Shown: positions 1 through 8,319, counted from the stretch's first letter. The stretch: DNA of 64,000 nucleotides from Streptomyces sp. NBC_00353 (GCF_036108815.1 NZ_CP107985.1:5704001-5768000), one strand, 5' to 3'. Notes: generated by a model from the letters alone, not told the origin. Numbers and translations are program-made.

Positions 1-33
1 GTCGACCCCGGGAAGCGGCGGCGCAGGCGGTCG

Positions 34-654
34 GTGTCCGGGGCCCGGGTCAGGGATCTGGCCGCGCTGCTGGGCGCAGTGGTGACCGGCTGGATTCTGG
101 TCGGCGGTCCGCTGGGGTGTGCGGTCGGACTGGCGGCCGCGTACGGCACCTGGCGGTGGCAGCGGACGCGCGATCGGCGCAGACCCGGCGTGCCCGCAGC
201 GGAGGCGGCGGAGATCGCACAGCAGCTCCCGCTGGCAGCCGATCTGCTGGCGGCCTGCATCTCGGCCGGAGCCGGGCCGCGTGAGGCGGCCGAGGCGGTG
301 GGGGAGTCGCTGGGCGGTCCGGTCGGCGAGCGGCTGGCTCGGACGGCGGCGGAGATCCGGCTGGGCGGCGAACCGGCCGTCTCCTGGGGGAGGTTCGGCG
401 AGATACCGGGCGCCGGTGCACTGGCCCGCTGTCTGGAGCGGGCGGGCTCGACCGGGGCTCCCGCGGCGGAGTCGGTCTCCCGCCTGGCCGAGGCGATGCG
501 GGCGGAACGGTCGAGTGCGGCCGTGGCGCGCGCCCAGCGGGCCGGCGTGCTGATCACGGCGCCGGTGGGGCTCTGCTTTCTGCCCGCCTTTCTGGCGGTC
601 GGGGTGGCGCCCGTGGTCATCGGCCTGGCGACCGGACTGCTGCACACCGGTTGA
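34..654 (+). CDS. TadC-like type II secretion F family protein (5' end may lie outside the window)
   Basis: Inner-membrane platform protein of a Tad/Flp pilus assembly system. What is seen: a hydrophobic segment near residues 8-34, a cytoplasmic helical domain rich in Ala/Leu/Glu (about residues 55-165) with the T2SSF pattern LPLAADLLAACISAG, and a second long hydrophobic segment at about 168-203. A GTG at 34 gives 206 aa, but the frame stays open to base 1 with no stop, so the true start may lie further left. It is followed by a Flp-like pilin and two TadE-like genes on the same strand, the arrangement known as the helicase/secretion neighbourhood in actinobacteria (Rv3654c-Rv3660c region of M. 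tuberculosis, from memory). The family assignment is good; the substrate of the system is unknown. Confidence 0.8.
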   Translation: MSGARVRDLAALLGAVVTGWILVGGPLGCAVGLAAAYGTWRWQRTRDRRRPGVPAAEAAEIAQQLPLAADLLAACISAGAGPREAAEAVGESLGGPVGERLARTAAEIRLGGEPAVSWGRFGEIPGAGALARCLERAGSTGAPAAESVSRLAEAMRAERSSAAVARAQRAGVLITAPVGLCFLPAFLAVGVAPVVIGLATGLLHTG

Positions 655-712
655 GGCAAAGGTGGCAATAGTTATTCATTCGATCTAAATCGAACCATTC
701 TCGGGGGTTGAA

Positions 713-913
713 ATGGCACAGCGAATCAGGAGCTGGGTGCGGGGCATGGTGCGCCGAGCCCGGTCGGACGGCGGAATGACGACGTCCGAATATGCGGTGG
801 GGACGATCGCGGCCTGCGCGTTCGCGGCGGTGCTCTACAAGGTGGTCACCAGCCCGCCTGTCATGACGGCGCTGCAGTCGCTTCTCAAGGACGCGCTCGA
901 TGCGAAGTTCTGA
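713..913 (+). CDS. DUF4244 Flp-like pilin subunit
   Basis: Small 66-aa protein that looks like a type IVb prepilin. After a basic leader (residues 1-20) comes GGMTTSEYAVG, which has the Gly before the cleavage site and the Glu at +5 expected of a substrate for a TadV/CpaA-type prepilin peptidase. A hydrophobic helix (about residues 27-45) follows. The start is ATG 713, preceded by a G-rich ribosome binding site (CGGGGG). The 58-bp gap before it contains an AT-rich stretch (TTATTCATTCGATC), the only AT-rich patch in this cluster and possibly an extra promoter. The stop overlaps the start of the next gene (ATG 900), so the two are probably translationally coupled. DUF4244 is the family name I recall for this actinobacterial pilin. 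Confidence 0.85.
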   Translation: MAQRIRSWVRGMVRRARSDGGMTTSEYAVGTIAACAFAAVLYKVVTSPPVMTALQSLLKDALDAKF

Positions 914-1310
914 GGGGCGGCGTCCCGGCAGCGGGAGCGGCGAGGCCAGGGGTGGCGGAGGGGGAGACGACCGGGGCGCGGTGACGGCGGAGGCGGCCAT
1001 GGTGATTCCGGTACTCGCGCTGTTCGCCCTGGCCCTTGTCTGGGCGCTGATGGCCGTCTCCGCCCAGATCCGGTGTGTGGATGCGGCGAGGGCCGGGGCT
1101 CGGGCGGCGGCCCGCTCCGAACCGGAGGCGCAGGTGTTGGCAGTCGCCCGTTCGGCGGCACCCGACCGGGCCCGGATCGATCTGGAACGGGCCGGGGAGC
1201 TGTGGCGGGTACGGGTCGCTGCACCGACGCCCGGACCCGGCCCGCTGACCCTGACGCTGAGCGCGGAGGCGGCAGCGCTGGCCGAGGACACGGTGGGGGT
1301 GGCGCCGTGA
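900..1310 (+). CDS. TadE-like minor pilin protein
   Basis: 136 aa. After a Gly/Arg/Ser-rich start, RGAVTAEAAMVIPVLALFALAL matches the TadE signature: a short basic leader, a conserved Glu, then one hydrophobic helix that anchors a pseudopilin-like protein. The rest is an Ala-rich extracytoplasmic domain of about 90 residues. ATG 900 overlaps the last 14 bases of the pilin gene, and its own TGA overlaps GTG 1307 of the next gene, so the three genes form a tightly coupled operon. It probably acts as a minor subunit or assembly factor of the Tad pilus; its precise job is inferred from context. Confidence 0.8.
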   Translation: MRSSEGRRPGSGSGEARGGGGGDDRGAVTAEAAMVIPVLALFALALVWALMAVSAQIRCVDAARAGARAAARSEPEAQVLAVARSAAPDRARIDLERAGELWRVRVAAPTPGPGPLTLTLSAEAAALAEDTVGVAP

Positions 1311-1864
1311 CGGGGGAGGGTGCCGGCTCGGGGCAGGCGGCTCGGCGGCGGATGCGGCAGGCACGGCGGGCATGGCAGGTGCGGCGAGTGCGGCGCTTGT
1401 CGGGGGCGCGGCGGTGCGGGGGAGGGGATCGGGGAGTGGCGACTGTGTGGGTGGCGATGACCACGACCACGTTGTGTGCGGTCTTCGCGATCGTGCTCGC
1501 GCTCGGACAAGTGGTGGTCGCCCGGCACCGGGCCGGTGGGGCGGCGGACCTGGCGGCCCTGGCAGCCGCCGACCGGGCCCTGCGGGGGGCGGAGGCGGCG
1601 TGCCGGGCGGCCGAGGAGGTGGCCGGGGCTCAGGGGGCGGTGCTGGTGCGGTGTGCAGTGCAGGGGGAGATCGCCGATGTGGCGGCCCGGGTGCGGTTCG
1701 GGCCGTACACGCCCACGGTCAGGTCCCGGGCGGGCCCCCCGGAGGCCGTTCCGGGTCCGGCCGGCTCTCCGCGGACCGCTCCGGGGCCGGGCTCTCCGGC
1801 TCCCGCAGCTCCTCCGGCTTCCCCGGCTTCCCCGGCTCTTCCGGGTCCGCCGGGGCGGACCTGA
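1307..1864 (+). CDS. Rv3654c-type TadE-like protein with proline-rich tail
   Basis: 185 aa from GTG 1307, which overlaps the preceding TGA as GTGA; the open frame extends further upstream, but coupling makes this start likely. The core DRGVATVWVAMTTTTLCAVFA is the leader plus hydrophobic helix of the helicase/secretion-neighbourhood TadE-like family, followed by an Ala-rich domain with two Cys (in ACRAA and VRCAV) that could form a disulphide outside the membrane. The last 45 residues are Pro/Ala/Ser/Gly low complexity made by short tandem repeats around 1810-1845. This tail is read antisense to the 3' end of the helicase gene. The exact C-terminal length is real in sequence but probably not conserved. 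Confidence 0.75.
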   Translation: MTGEGAGSGQAARRRMRQARRAWQVRRVRRLSGARRCGGGDRGVATVWVAMTTTTLCAVFAIVLALGQVVVARHRAGGAADLAALAAADRALRGAEAACRAAEEVAGAQGAVLVRCAVQGEIADVAARVRFGPYTPTVRSRAGPPEAVPGPAGSPRTAPGPGSPAPAAPPASPASPALPGPPGRT

Positions 1865-4295
1865 GGAGTTCGCCGAGGAGGCGGACGGCGCCTCGCTTGT
1901 GCAGCGGATCGTTGCCGTTGCCGCACTTGGGGGACTGGATGCAGGACGGGCAGCCCGCCTCGCACTCGCAGGACGCGATGGCCTGGCGGGTGGCGGTGAG
2001 CCAGCCACGGGCGGTGTGGAAGGCCCGCTCGGCGAATCCGGCACCGCCGGGATGGCCGTCGTACACGAAGACGGTCGGCAGCAGCGTGTCCGGATGGAGC
2101 GGCACGGAGACACCGCCGATGTCCCAGCGGTCGCAGGTGGCGAAGAGGGGCAGCATTCCGATCGACGCGTGCTCGGCCGCATGCAGCGCGCCGCCCAGGA
2201 TCTCCGGGTTGATGCGGGCGGCGTCCAGTTGGTCCTGGGTGACCGTCCACCACACGGCGCGGGTGCGCAGCGTGCGGGGCGGCAGGTCCAGCTTGGTCTC
2301 GCCGAGGACCTCGCCGGTGATCAGTTTGCGACGCAGGAAGGAGACGACCTGGTTGGTGACTTCGACGGAGCCGTAACAGAGCCGCCCGTCACCCCACGGG
2401 ATCTCGGTGTCGGTCTCCAGGACGGTGATGGAGGTGGTGTCTCGGGCGGTTGTCGAGTACGGCGGGTCGGCCTGTTCGACCAGGGCGACCGAGTCCTCCA
2501 GATCCAGTTTCCGGACCAGATAGGAGCGGCCCTGGTGGAGGTGGACGGCTCCGTCGTGGACGGCGGTGTGTGCGGCCGACTCGTCGACGGTGCCCAGCAG
2601 CCGGCCGGTTCCCTCCTCGACGATCTGGACCGGGCGGCCGCCCTCGCCACGGATGTCGGTGAGATCGGCGGCCCGCTCACGGCGGGTCCAGTGCCAGCCC
2701 GACGCCCGCTTGCGGAGCAGTTTCGCGGCCTCCAGCTGCGGCAGCAGCTCGGCCACGGCGGGCCCGAACAGCTCCAGGTCGGTCTCGGTGAGCGGAAGCT
2801 CCGCGGCTGCCGCGCACAGATGGGGGGCGAGGACGTACGGGTTGTCCGGGTCGAGGACGGTCGACTCCACAGGCTGCTGGAACAGCGCCTCGGGGTGGTG
2901 GACGAGGAAGGTGTCCAGCGGGTCGTCGCGGGCCACCAGGATGGCCAGGGCGCCCTGCCCGGCGCGTCCGGCCCGGCCGGCCTGCTGCCACAGCGACGCC
3001 CTGGTGCCGGGATAGCCGGCGATGACGACGGCATCCAGGCCCGAGACATCGATGCCGAGCTCGAGGGCGGTGGTGGCGGCCAGGCCCAGCAGCCGGCCGG
3101 AGTGCAGGGCGCGCTCCAGGGCGCGGCGTTCCTCGGGGAGGTATCCCCCGCGGTAGGCGGCGACCCGGGCGGGCAGTGAGCGGTCCACCTCGGCGAGTCG
3201 CTCCTTGGCGATGACGGAGATGAGCTCGGCGCCGCGCCGGGAGCGTACGAAGGCGACGGAGCGGATGCCCTGGACCGTCAGATCGGTGAGGAGGTCGGCG
3301 GTCTCGGCGGTGGCCGTGCGGCGTACGGGGGCGCCCTTCTCGCCGTGCAGCTCGGTCAGCGGCGGCTCCCACAGGGCGAAGACCATTTCGCCGCGGGGTG
3401 AGGCGTCGTCGGCGACCTCCCTGACAGGGAGACCGGTGAGACGGCCCGCAGCCACCGAGGGCTGCGCCGCGGTGGCCGACGCGAGCAGGAAGACCGGATC
3501 AGCCCCGTAACGGGCGCAGAGACGACGGAGCCGGCGCACCACCTGGGCGACATGCGAGCCGAAGACGCCGCGGTAGGTGTGGCACTCATCGATGACGACG
3601 AAGCGCAGGGCGCGCAGGAAGGAGGACCAGCGGGGGTGGGACGGCAGAATCCCGCGGTGCAGCATGTCGGGGTTGGTCAGGACGTAGTTGGCGTACTGGC
3701 GTACCCACTCGCGTTCCTCGACCGGTGTGTCGCCGTCGTAGACCGCCGGCCTGATCCCGTTGGAGAGCGGCGCCGCGAGTTCCTTCACCGAACGCCGCTG
3801 ATCGGCGGCCAGGGCCTTGGTGGGTGCGAGATACAGAGCGGTCGCGCCGCGGCCGTTGGGGGCTTCCGAGCCGTCGAGCAGGGCGCTGAGGACCGGGGCG
3901 AGGTAGGCGAGCGACTTGCCGGAGGCCGTTCCGGTGGCGATCACAACGGATTCGCCGTCCAGGGCGTGCTCCGCAGCGGCCGCCTGATGCGCCCACGGGT
4001 GGTCGATGCCGGCTTTCTGGATGGCGGCGATCACTTCTGGCCGGATGCGATCCGGCCAGATGGCATGGGTTCCCGTGCGCGGGGGCAAGTGCTCCGTATG
4101 AGTGATGCGCGCGGACCGGCCCGCCCCTGCGGTGAGCCGGTGGAGGATCATGGCGGGAGAGGGGCGGGAGTCCCCGCTCACGGGTGGTCGACTGGGGCGG
4201 TGATTCTTGGCCATCAGCACCGAGTGTGTCACCGCTGTGACGGACAATGGTCCCAAGGCGTCGTGCATGGCTGCTGGTAAGTGATTGAATGCCAT
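1719..4295 (-). CDS. DEAD/DEAH-box helicase with C-terminal cysteine cluster (MrfA/DUF1998-like)
   Basis: 858-aa superfamily 2 helicase. Motif I is TGTASGKS (121-128), motif II DECH (236-239), motif III SAT, and the motif V/VI region includes TTALELGIDVSGLDAV and QQAGRAGRAGQ. The C-terminal domain carries a Cys cluster CECEAGCPSC...KC typical of DUF1998-type helicases such as B. subtilis MrfA, which acts in mitomycin damage repair. The frame is open upstream to 4994, but ATG 4295 (MAFNHLPAAM) is preferred because further extension would run through bldG on the other strand. The C-terminal 50 residues are Pro/Glu/Gly repeats encoded antisense to the TadE-like gene. Role in DNA repair is inferred from family; the pairing with Tad genes is conserved in actinobacteria but unexplained. 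Confidence 0.85.
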   Translation of the reverse strand: MAFNHLPAAMHDALGPLSVTAVTHSVLMAKNHRPSRPPVSGDSRPSPAMILHRLTAGAGRSARITHTEHLPPRTGTHAIWPDRIRPEVIAAIQKAGIDHPWAHQAAAAEHALDGESVVIATGTASGKSLAYLAPVLSALLDGSEAPNGRGATALYLAPTKALAADQRRSVKELAAPLSNGIRPAVYDGDTPVEEREWVRQYANYVLTNPDMLHRGILPSHPRWSSFLRALRFVVIDECHTYRGVFGSHVAQVVRRLRRLCARYGADPVFLLASATAAQPSVAAGRLTGLPVREVADDASPRGEMVFALWEPPLTELHGEKGAPVRRTATAETADLLTDLTVQGIRSVAFVRSRRGAELISVIAKERLAEVDRSLPARVAAYRGGYLPEERRALERALHSGRLLGLAATTALELGIDVSGLDAVVIAGYPGTRASLWQQAGRAGRAGQGALAILVARDDPLDTFLVHHPEALFQQPVESTVLDPDNPYVLAPHLCAAAAELPLTETDLELFGPAVAELLPQLEAAKLLRKRASGWHWTRRERAADLTDIRGEGGRPVQIVEEGTGRLLGTVDESAAHTAVHDGAVHLHQGRSYLVRKLDLEDSVALVEQADPPYSTTARDTTSITVLETDTEIPWGDGRLCYGSVEVTNQVVSFLRRKLITGEVLGETKLDLPPRTLRTRAVWWTVTQDQLDAARINPEILGGALHAAEHASIGMLPLFATCDRWDIGGVSVPLHPDTLLPTVFVYDGHPGGAGFAERAFHTARGWLTATRQAIASCECEAGCPSCIQSPKCGNGNDPLHKRGAVRLLGELLRSAPADPEEPGKPGKPEELREPESPAPERSAESRPDPERPPGGPPGT

Positions 4296-4373
4296 CGCGG
4301 CTGGCGATCCGTCCCCTGGCTCCGTCGGGGAGACCGAGGGGCGACCGCTCGATAGCAAGGTGCTGGAGGATCC

Positions 4374-4727
4374 GTGGACCTGTCCTTGTCGACTCGCAAT
4401 GTGTCCGGCCCTGGTGGCGACCGTACGGTCGTCGAGGTCGGTGGCGAGATTGATGTGTATACCGCGCCCAAGCTGCGCGAGCAGTTGGTCGAGTTGGTGA
4501 ATGACGGCAGCTACCACCTGGTTGTCGACATGGAAGGTGTCGACTTTCTCGACTCCACCGGCCTCGGCGTGCTTGTGGGCGGCCTGAAGCGTGTCCGGGC
4601 CCATGAGGGCTCGCTGCGCCTGGTCTGCAACCAGGAGCGCATTCTCAAGATCTTCCGGATCACTGGTCTGACCAAGGTGTTCCCGATTCACACCACGGTC
4701 GACGAGGCTGTCGCGGCCACCGACTGA
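4374..4727 (+). CDS. bldG: Anti-sigma factor antagonist BldG
   Basis: 117-aa STAS-domain protein almost identical to the BldG I remember from S. coelicolor (113 aa; the extra residues are in SGPGG near the N-terminus). The phosphorylatable serine lies in FLDSTGLGVLVGG as Ser61, equivalent to Ser57 of S. coelicolor BldG. BldG is a cytoplasmic switch: unphosphorylated it binds anti-sigma factors and is needed for aerial hyphae and antibiotic production. Start GTG 4374 follows GGAGGA (4365-4370) at short spacing. The next gene encodes its partner anti-sigma-type ATPase. The divergent helicase gene starts 79 bp upstream, so both promoters lie in a narrow region. Confidence 0.95.
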   Translation: MDLSLSTRNVSGPGGDRTVVEVGGEIDVYTAPKLREQLVELVNDGSYHLVVDMEGVDFLDSTGLGVLVGGLKRVRAHEGSLRLVCNQERILKIFRITGLTKVFPIHTTVDEAVAATD

Positions 4728-4986
4728 GGTCGGTCCGCGGCTGGATCGGCCGTAGGCCGGTCCGGCAGGCAGCCCGTTCGGCGGACAGGCGGTCCATTGG
4801 GCCGCCGGTCCGCCGGGCCGGGCCGTCGGCTGCCGGTGGCCGGTGGCCGGACCGGGGTTTCGGCGGCAAGCTGTCGGCTGTTGGTCGGCCGGTGGCTCCG
4901 CCGGCGTCCGGAGGAAGAGAGCCAGGGGTACCGGGCGGCACGCCCGGGCCCTTGAGATGCACGCCCGTACGTCTGAGGGGGATCGC
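4728..4986. other. GGCCGGT-rich spacer between bldG and its partner gene
   Basis: This 259-bp gap contains no convincing gene. It is built of near-repeats of GGCCGGT and GGCCGGTGG (dense at 4811-4850 and again at 4886-4905), so the transcript would be strongly structured. In S. coelicolor bldG is transcribed both alone and together with the downstream gene (from memory); a structured spacer here could attenuate the longer transcript. No T-tract terminator is visible. Confidence 0.4.
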
Positions 4987-5460
4987 ATGGCCACCGTTGA
5001 ACTCCGCTTCAGCGCCCAGCCCGAACACGTCAGAACGGCCCGCCTCGTGGCGGCCGCAGTGGCGCGCCGGGCCGGGGTCGACGAGGCAGCGCTCGACGAG
5101 GTCAGACTCGCCGTCGGTGAGGCCTGCAGCCGCGCTGTCGGGCTGCACCGCAGTCATGGCATCACCGCTCCGATCAAGGTCGTCCTGACCGAGGAGGAGA
5201 AGTCCTTCTCCATCGAGGTCGGCGACGAGGTGCCCGGCCCGGGCGGCGAAGCCGGGTCCGCAACAGCGTCCGGGACACGCGGCGCCACGCCCGGCGGGGG
5301 GCTCGATGAGCCGGAATCCGAGGTTGACGCGGACGGCGAGGACGAGATGGGTCTCGCGGTCATCAGCGGCCTCGTCGATGATGTGGAAGTCAGATCGGCA
5401 GCTGACGGCGGAGTGATCCGGATGAGCTGGCCGAAGACCCCCGCACCGCTGACTCCCTGA
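4987..5460 (+). CDS. RsbW-type anti-sigma factor partner of BldG (SCO3548-like)
   Basis: 157 aa from ATG 4987, chosen because GAGGGGG lies just upstream and because MATVELRFSAQPEHVRTARL is the expected family N-terminus; the longer open frame starting at 4843 has no good site. The fold is HATPase_c_2. Family members bind sigma factors and phosphorylate or bind the antagonist. The N-box region reads LAVGEACSRAVG: the usual ExxxN has Arg49 in place of Asn, so ATP/Mg binding may be altered. Residues 83-118 are a Gly/Pro/acidic insert just before the GLAVISGLVDDV segment. In S. coelicolor the equivalent protein interacts with BldG. Transcription ends at the hairpin 5533-5556. Confidence 0.85.
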   Translation: MATVELRFSAQPEHVRTARLVAAAVARRAGVDEAALDEVRLAVGEACSRAVGLHRSHGITAPIKVVLTEEEKSFSIEVGDEVPGPGGEAGSATASGTRGATPGGGLDEPESEVDADGEDEMGLAVISGLVDDVEVRSAADGGVIRMSWPKTPAPLTP

Positions 5461-5532
5461 GGCGGCGCAGGCGCGACGGCCGGTCGACCCGTCCCGGCCC
5501 ACCCGCTGCACAACGCTTGATCCATTCTTCGA

Positions 5533-5556
5533 GGCCCTGCTGAGCAGGGCCTTTTT
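5533..5556 (+). terminator. Strong intrinsic terminator of the bldG operon
   Basis: A perfect 8-bp stem, GGCCCTGC (5533-5540) and GCAGGGCC (5544-5551), with a 3-nt loop is followed by TTTTT. It lies 73 bp after the anti-sigma gene and separates it from hppA. Confidence 0.9.
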
Positions 5557-5565
5557 CATTTGTGC

Positions 5566-5706
5566 TTGATAAACGATCAACGGACAATGTGTCTGCCCCA
5601 TTACTGCATTCGGTTCAATCCGAGAATGCGATCTTTCGCTGATCCGGGGTAGAAGGTCAATTACATTTCCCGCGCACTGTTTTGATCAGGTTCCGCTCCC
5701 TACAAT
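5566..5706 (+). promoter_or_regulatory. hppA promoter region
   Basis: This AT-rich stretch holds an inverted repeat TTGAT-AAACG-ATCAA (5566-5580) and a strong -10-like hexamer TACAAT (5701-5706). A transcript from that box would have a leader of about 32 nt with the GAGGAGG site at 5734-5740. No good -35 lies at 17-18 nt, which suggests an activator or an alternative sigma factor. Function of the inverted repeat is unknown. Confidence 0.5.
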
Positions 5707-5744
5707 CCGTCCACGTCTTGAGCGCTGAGCGTCGAGGAGGACGT

Positions 5745-8189
5745 ATGGCGGGGTTCTTCAACACATCGCTGGCAGAACTGCCCGAAGTTTCCGCACTTTC
5801 CGACCGGCCCACCTCACTCGCGGCCGCGGTACTGACCGATGACAACCGCGTCATCGTGATCGTCGTTGCTGCCGTGGCCGTCGCCGCACTGATCGTTGCC
5901 AGGCTGCTGGTACGCCAGGTGCTGGCGGCCGGTGAGGGCACCGACCGTATGAAGGAGATCGCGGCAGCCGTCCAGGAGGGCGCGAACGCCTATCTGGCCC
6001 GGCAGCTGCGGACCGTCGGCGTCTTTGCCGTCGTGGTCTTCTTCCTGCTCCTGCTGCTGCCGGCCGACAACTGGTCGCAGCGTGCAGGCCGTTCAGTGTT
6101 CTTCCTGGTGGGTGCGCTTTTCTCGGCGGCCACCGGATACATCGGCATGCGTCTTGCCGTACGCAGCAATGTGCGCGTGGCTGCGGCGGCCCGTGAGGCG
6201 ACGCCGGCTGAAGGTGAACCGGAAAAGGATCTCACCGCCGTGTCGCACCGGGCGATGAAGATTGCTTTCCGTACGGGCGGCGTGGTCGGCATGATCACGG
6301 TGGGGCTCGGGCTGCTCGGTGCCTCCTGCGTGGTCCTCGTCTATGCCGCCGACGCGCCCAAGGTGCTGGAGGGCTTCGGTCTCGGTGCCGCACTGATCGC
6401 CATGTTCATGAGGGTCGGCGGTGGCATCTTCACCAAGGCCGCCGACGTGGGTGCCGACCTCGTCGGCAAGGTCGAGCAGGGCATCCCGGAGGACGACCCG
6501 CGCAACGCCGCCACCATCGCCGACAACGTCGGCGACAACGTCGGTGACTGCGCGGGCATGGCGGCCGACCTCTTCGAGTCGTACGCCGTGACCCTCGTCG
6601 CCGCGCTGATCCTCGGCAAGGCCGCCTTCGGCGACGCCGGACTGGCCTTCCCGCTGATCGTGCCGGCGATCGGCGTGATCACCGCCATGATCGGGATCTT
6701 CGCGGTCGCCCCGCGGCGCGCCGACCGCAGCGGGATGACCGCCATCAACCGCGGCTTCTTCATCTCCGCGGTGATCTCGCTCGTCCTGGTGGCGGTGGGC
6801 GTCTTCGTCTACCTGCCGTCCTCGTACGCCGACCTGAACGGCGTCACCGACCGCGCCATCACCTCGCACGGCGGCGACCCGCGGATCTTCGCCCTGGTCG
6901 CCGTTGCCATCGGCATCGTGCTGGCCGCGCTGATCCAGCAGCTCACCGGCTACTTCACCGAGACCAACCGGCGCCCCGTCCGGGACATCGGCAAGTCCTC
7001 GCTGACCGGCCCGGCGACCGTTGTGCTCGCCGGTATCTCCATCGGTCTGGAGTCCGCCGTCTACACCGCGCTGCTGATCGGCCTCGGTGTCTACGGGGCG
7101 TTCCTGCTCGGCGGTACGTCGATCATGCTGGCGCTCTTCGCGGTGGCCCTCGCCGGGACCGGGCTGCTCACCACCGTCGGGGTGATCGTGGCCATGGACA
7201 CCTTCGGTCCGGTCTCCGACAACGCCCAGGGCATCGCCGAGATGTCCGGTGATGTCACCGGCGCCGGTGCCCAGGTCCTCACCGACCTGGACGCCGTCGG
7301 CAACACCACCAAGGCGATCACCAAGGGCATCGCCATCGCCACCGCCGTTCTCGCGGCGTCGGCGCTGTTCGGCTCGTACCGCGACGCCATCGCCACGGCG
7401 GTCGACGACGTCGGGGCCAGTGCCGGAGAGATGGGGCTGAGCCTCGACATCTCGCAGCCCAACAACCTGGTGGGGCTGATCCTCGGTGCCGCGGTCGTCT
7501 TCCTCTTCTCCGGTCTGGCCATCAACGCGGTGTCCCGGTCCGCGGGGGCCGTGGTCTACGAGGTGCGGCGGCAGTTCCGCGAGCACCCCGGGATCATGAA
7601 CTACACCGAGAAGCCCGAGTACGGACGCGTCGTCGACATCTGCACCAAGGACGCGCTGCGCGAGCTCGCCACGCCCGGACTGCTCGCGGTGCTCGCACCG
7701 ATCGCGGTCGGCTTCACCCTCGGCGTCGGGGCCCTCGGTTCGTATCTCGCGGGCGCGATCGGCACCGGGACGCTGATGGCGGTCTTCCTCGCCAACTCCG
7801 GAGGCGCCTGGGACAACGCCAAGAAGCTCGTGGAGGACGGTCATCACGGCGGCAAGGGCAGCGATGCCCACGCCGCGACGGTGATCGGCGACACGGTCGG
7901 CGACCCGTTCAAGGACACGGCGGGACCGGCGATCAACCCGCTGCTCAAGGTGATGAACCTCGTGGCGCTGCTCATCGCCCCCGCGGTGGTGCAGTTCAGC
8001 TACGGGGCGGACGCGAGCGCGGGTGTGCGGACGGTGGTGGCGGTGCTCGCCATCGCGGTCATCGTCGGCGCGGTGTATGTCTCCAAGCGGCGTGGGATCG
8101 CCGTGGGCGAGGAAGGTGCTTCCGGCGACGACGACGACGAGGACGGCGGCAGGACCGCCGAGACGACCGATCCGGCGGCCGTTTCGTGA
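5745..8189 (+). CDS. hppA: Membrane-bound proton-translocating pyrophosphatase (K+-independent type)
   Basis: 814-aa polytopic membrane protein that couples pyrophosphate hydrolysis to proton pumping. The start is ATG 5745 with a near-perfect GAGGAGG site. Substrate-binding signatures are intact: DVGADLVGKVEQGIPEDDPR followed by NAATIADNVGDNVGDCAG near residue 235-270, and AATVIGDTVGDPFKDTAGPA near the C-terminus. Lys523 in GNTTKA is the residue that marks potassium-independent enzymes (Ala in potassium-dependent ones). About 15-16 hydrophobic helices are expected. The C-terminal 30 residues are acidic and disordered. A soluble pyrophosphatase is also encoded at 48312-48806, so the cell has both energy-conserving and dissipating routes for PPi. 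Confidence 0.95.
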   Translation: MAGFFNTSLAELPEVSALSDRPTSLAAAVLTDDNRVIVIVVAAVAVAALIVARLLVRQVLAAGEGTDRMKEIAAAVQEGANAYLARQLRTVGVFAVVVFFLLLLLPADNWSQRAGRSVFFLVGALFSAATGYIGMRLAVRSNVRVAAAAREATPAEGEPEKDLTAVSHRAMKIAFRTGGVVGMITVGLGLLGASCVVLVYAADAPKVLEGFGLGAALIAMFMRVGGGIFTKAADVGADLVGKVEQGIPEDDPRNAATIADNVGDNVGDCAGMAADLFESYAVTLVAALILGKAAFGDAGLAFPLIVPAIGVITAMIGIFAVAPRRADRSGMTAINRGFFISAVISLVLVAVGVFVYLPSSYADLNGVTDRAITSHGGDPRIFALVAVAIGIVLAALIQQLTGYFTETNRRPVRDIGKSSLTGPATVVLAGISIGLESAVYTALLIGLGVYGAFLLGGTSIMLALFAVALAGTGLLTTVGVIVAMDTFGPVSDNAQGIAEMSGDVTGAGAQVLTDLDAVGNTTKAITKGIAIATAVLAASALFGSYRDAIATAVDDVGASAGEMGLSLDISQPNNLVGLILGAAVVFLFSGLAINAVSRSAGAVVYEVRRQFREHPGIMNYTEKPEYGRVVDICTKDALRELATPGLLAVLAPIAVGFTLGVGALGSYLAGAIGTGTLMAVFLANSGGAWDNAKKLVEDGHHGGKGSDAHAATVIGDTVGDPFKDTAGPAINPLLKVMNLVALLIAPAVVQFSYGADASAGVRTVVAVLAIAVIVGAVYVSKRRGIAVGEEGASGDDDDEDGGRTAETTDPAAVS

Positions 8190-8272
8190 GGCGGGTGCCG
8201 GGAACGGCACGGCAGCCCGCAGGCAGCGGCTGATCGGTAGCCGGCCGGCCCGTCAGCGGCAGCCGGCCGAAG

Positions 8273-8319
8273 GATGAAGGGGCGGGCGGCACATCTGATG
8301 TGCCGCCCGCCCCTTCATC
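8273..8319. terminator. Perfect 23-bp inverted repeat after hppA
   Basis: Arms 8273-8295 and 8297-8319 are exactly complementary with a single T between them; the core is GGGGCGGGCGGCAC. There is no T-tract. A partial third copy of the right arm, CCCGCCCCTTCATC, follows at 8323-8336. It most likely ends hppA transcription from the left; being symmetrical it can act in both directions. Confidence 0.8.

Noticed and set aside
617..2182. 521-codon minus-strand open frame opposite the TadE genes
   Set aside because: Arg/Pro/Ser-rich sequence typical of shadow frames in very GC-rich DNA; it overlaps four well supported genes.
6093..8210. 705-codon minus-strand frame across hppA
   Set aside because: Composition is Gly/Asp/His/Arg-rich, with no domain; the plus strand encodes a complete pyrophosphatase.
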